From Candidatus Aminicenantota bacterium (GTDB taxonomy: Bacteria > Acidobacteriota > B3-B38 > Guanabaribacteriales > B3-B38): DNA of 7,243 bases. The stretch lies in assembly GCA_029880275.1 (NCBI GenBank), contig JAOUOQ010000094.1:1-7243 (forward strand). Reading direction: 5' to 3'. Under the pieces are notes generated by a model. The model was not told the DNA's origin. It was given only the letters and a program-made list of their open reading frames with translations, and did no database searches. Below, one piece after another: positions 6,597 to 7,243 of the stretch; the stretch's first letter is position 1, and each line of letters starts with the position of its first letter. A program made the translations under genes and the position numbers.

Positions 6597-6624
6597 TTGC
6601 CGAAAGGGAAAAAGCCCTCACCTC
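6597..6624 (-). promoter_or_regulatory. accD ribosome site separated from the start by a small hairpin
   Basis: The minus strand has GAGGTGA (6624-6618), a 7-nt match to the anti-Shine-Dalgarno, but 21 nt before the ATG at 6596, which is too far for normal use. Between them GGG (6617-6615) and CCC (6608-6606) flank a CTTTTT loop; the pairing can extend by an A-T pair that uses the last base of GAGGTGA. If the 12-nt stem-loop forms, the effective spacing drops to 9 nt, the optimal range. The distances are read directly from the sequence; the folding is inferred, and a 3-4 bp stem is weak. Confidence 0.35.
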
Positions 6625-6671
6625 GTCAAAAATCAAATAAAATTCTCCCCTGCTCCACCAATAATAGTAAA

Positions 6672-6700
6672 ACTATAGCCTAATTTATATGCAAAATCAA
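6672..6700 (-). promoter_or_regulatory. Sigma70-type promoter upstream of accD
   Basis: On the minus strand TTGATT (6700-6695) is followed by exactly 17 nt and then TATAGT (6677-6672). Each hexamer matches the TTGACA/TATAAT consensus at four or five of six positions, and the spacer is optimal and AT-rich. Transcription would begin near 6665, giving an accD leader of roughly 70 nt. It is the best promoter match I see between genes in the window and would let accD be expressed apart from the upstream creatininase-family gene. Confidence 0.55.
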
Positions 6701-6794
6701 CCCCTTTTATGAACCTCCTCCCCTATTGGATAAGGGCAATTTCGTCCAAAGGCACTGACTCCTCATTAATCTAAATTACCCTTCAGGCAGGGAA

Positions 6795-7243
6795 TCAGAA
6801 GCCAGCTTCATCCCATCGCCTGATGGTGTCTTTGATGAGCTTTGCCAGCTTTTCAGCTACCTTGTTCATATAGAGCTTGGCCTGGTCGAGGTCGAAATTT
6901 GGATACCCCTCCCCGGCTTTGTAGAGCAATATGGAGGAAGGAGAGGGAATGGCGGTATAGCTGGGGTCAAGAGGAGAGGCTAACTTTTCAGAGTAGAACT
7001 CCTTATGAATCAGTGAAGGGTCGACCGCCAGCATGGCAGCGTTCTCGTTCACCCCGGCATGACCCCCATCCTCGCCGAACACTTCCGTGGTGATGTCGGC
7101 GGTATAGCTCCACCAGTCAATCGTCAGACAGCGAACCTTTCGCGCTAAGGCAATCTCGGTAGCCGCCTCGTCCACTGGCTGGCGGTTGGGACCATGCCCG
7201 TTAATTATGATGATATTTTTGAACCCGATAGTAGCCAGCCCCT
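6795..7243 (-). CDS. Creatininase-family metal-dependent amidohydrolase, C-terminal part (cut by window edge)
   Basis: The last 148 codons of a protein whose N terminus lies beyond base 7243; the family is usually about 230-260 residues. Numbering from the first visible codon, GFKNIIIINGHGPNRQ (6-21) matches the conserved NGHGGN metal-binding motif with ligand His16. TIDWWS follows, and then FGEDGGHAGVNENAAMLAVDP, matching the family's GGHAGExETSxML segment. The second segment differs from the usual form: Val stands where Glu is common, and ENA replaces ETS. The reading frame is open to the window edge, so the GTG at 7175 is internal and not the start. Relatives include creatininase, the mycofactocin maturase MftE and a formamide hydrolase of archaeal flavin/F420 synthesis, and nothing here picks among them. 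It ends 198 nt before accD and is probably a separate transcript. Family membership is fairly secure; the substrate is unknown. Confidence 0.85.
   Translation of the reverse strand, partial: GLATIGFKNIIIINGHGPNRQPVDEAATEIALARKVRCLTIDWWSYTADITTEVFGEDGGHAGVNENAAMLAVDPSLIHKEFYSEKLASPLDPSYTAIPSPSSILLYKAGEGYPNFDLDQAKLYMNKVAEKLAKLIKDTIRRWDEAGF

Noticed and set aside
6207..6683. A 158-codon open frame on the plus strand covering the accD start and leader, plus other long plus-strand frames at 63-440 and 999-1481
   Set aside because: They lie antisense to confidently identified genes, show no recognisable motifs or low-complexity-free domain pattern, and are expected by-products of coding sequence on the other strand.
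6714..6723. GGGGAGGAGG (minus strand) in the gap upstream of accD
   Set aside because: It resembles a ribosome site but has no suitable start codon after it and lies upstream of the predicted accD promoter.
6722..6737. Imperfect inverted repeat CCCTTATCCAATAGGG (minus strand) after the creatininase-family gene, considered as its terminator
   Set aside because: Only four terminal base pairs form before mismatches, and no T run follows.

Overview
This window looks like ordinary chromosome from a diderm (Gram-negative-type), LPS-making bacterium. The main evidence is a full-length LptD, the outer-membrane LPS translocon. Every recognisable gene lies on the minus strand, so the biological reading direction runs from base 7243 down to base 1. 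The protein sequences do not resemble any single well-known genus closely enough for me to name the organism. An uncultivated lineage is plausible but unproven.

Layout in the direction of transcription: (1) 7243-6795, the C-terminal part of a creatininase-family metal-dependent amidohydrolase, cut by the window edge. (2) A 198-nt gap with a good sigma70-type promoter (TTGATT, 17 nt, TATAGT) and an unusual accD leader. (3) accD, the acetyl-CoA carboxylase beta subunit with its zinc finger. (4) A 146-nt gap holding the folC leader, with interleaved complementary segments and a 6-codon upstream ORF. (5) folC, folylpolyglutamate/dihydrofolate synthase. (6) A 139-nt gap with a perfect 8-bp hairpin (possible folC terminator) and an AT-rich putative promoter. 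(7) lptD. (8) rfbA (long form), an rfbC-like short epimerase, and rfbB (N-terminal 105 codons, cut by the left edge). lptD and the three sugar genes are separated by only 15, 8 and 19 nt, so they are probably one transcript.

Functional reading: accD supplies malonyl-CoA for fatty acids and folC supplies polyglutamylated folate. The lptD-rfbA-rfbC-rfbB run joins the final step of LPS export to synthesis of a dTDP-deoxysugar, probably dTDP-rhamnose or a relative, for O-antigen or other surface glycan. The expected fourth rhamnose gene, rfbD, is not in the window and may lie beyond base 1. The creatininase-family gene has no obvious link to the rest.

I found no mobile element, CRISPR array, tRNA, rRNA or defence-like module, and no stretch over 300 bases lacks a gene. 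I see no clear candidate for a wholly new biological system. The points most worth a second look are the two structured leaders (folC and accD), the shifted cysteine arrangement in LptD, and the divergent short epimerase.
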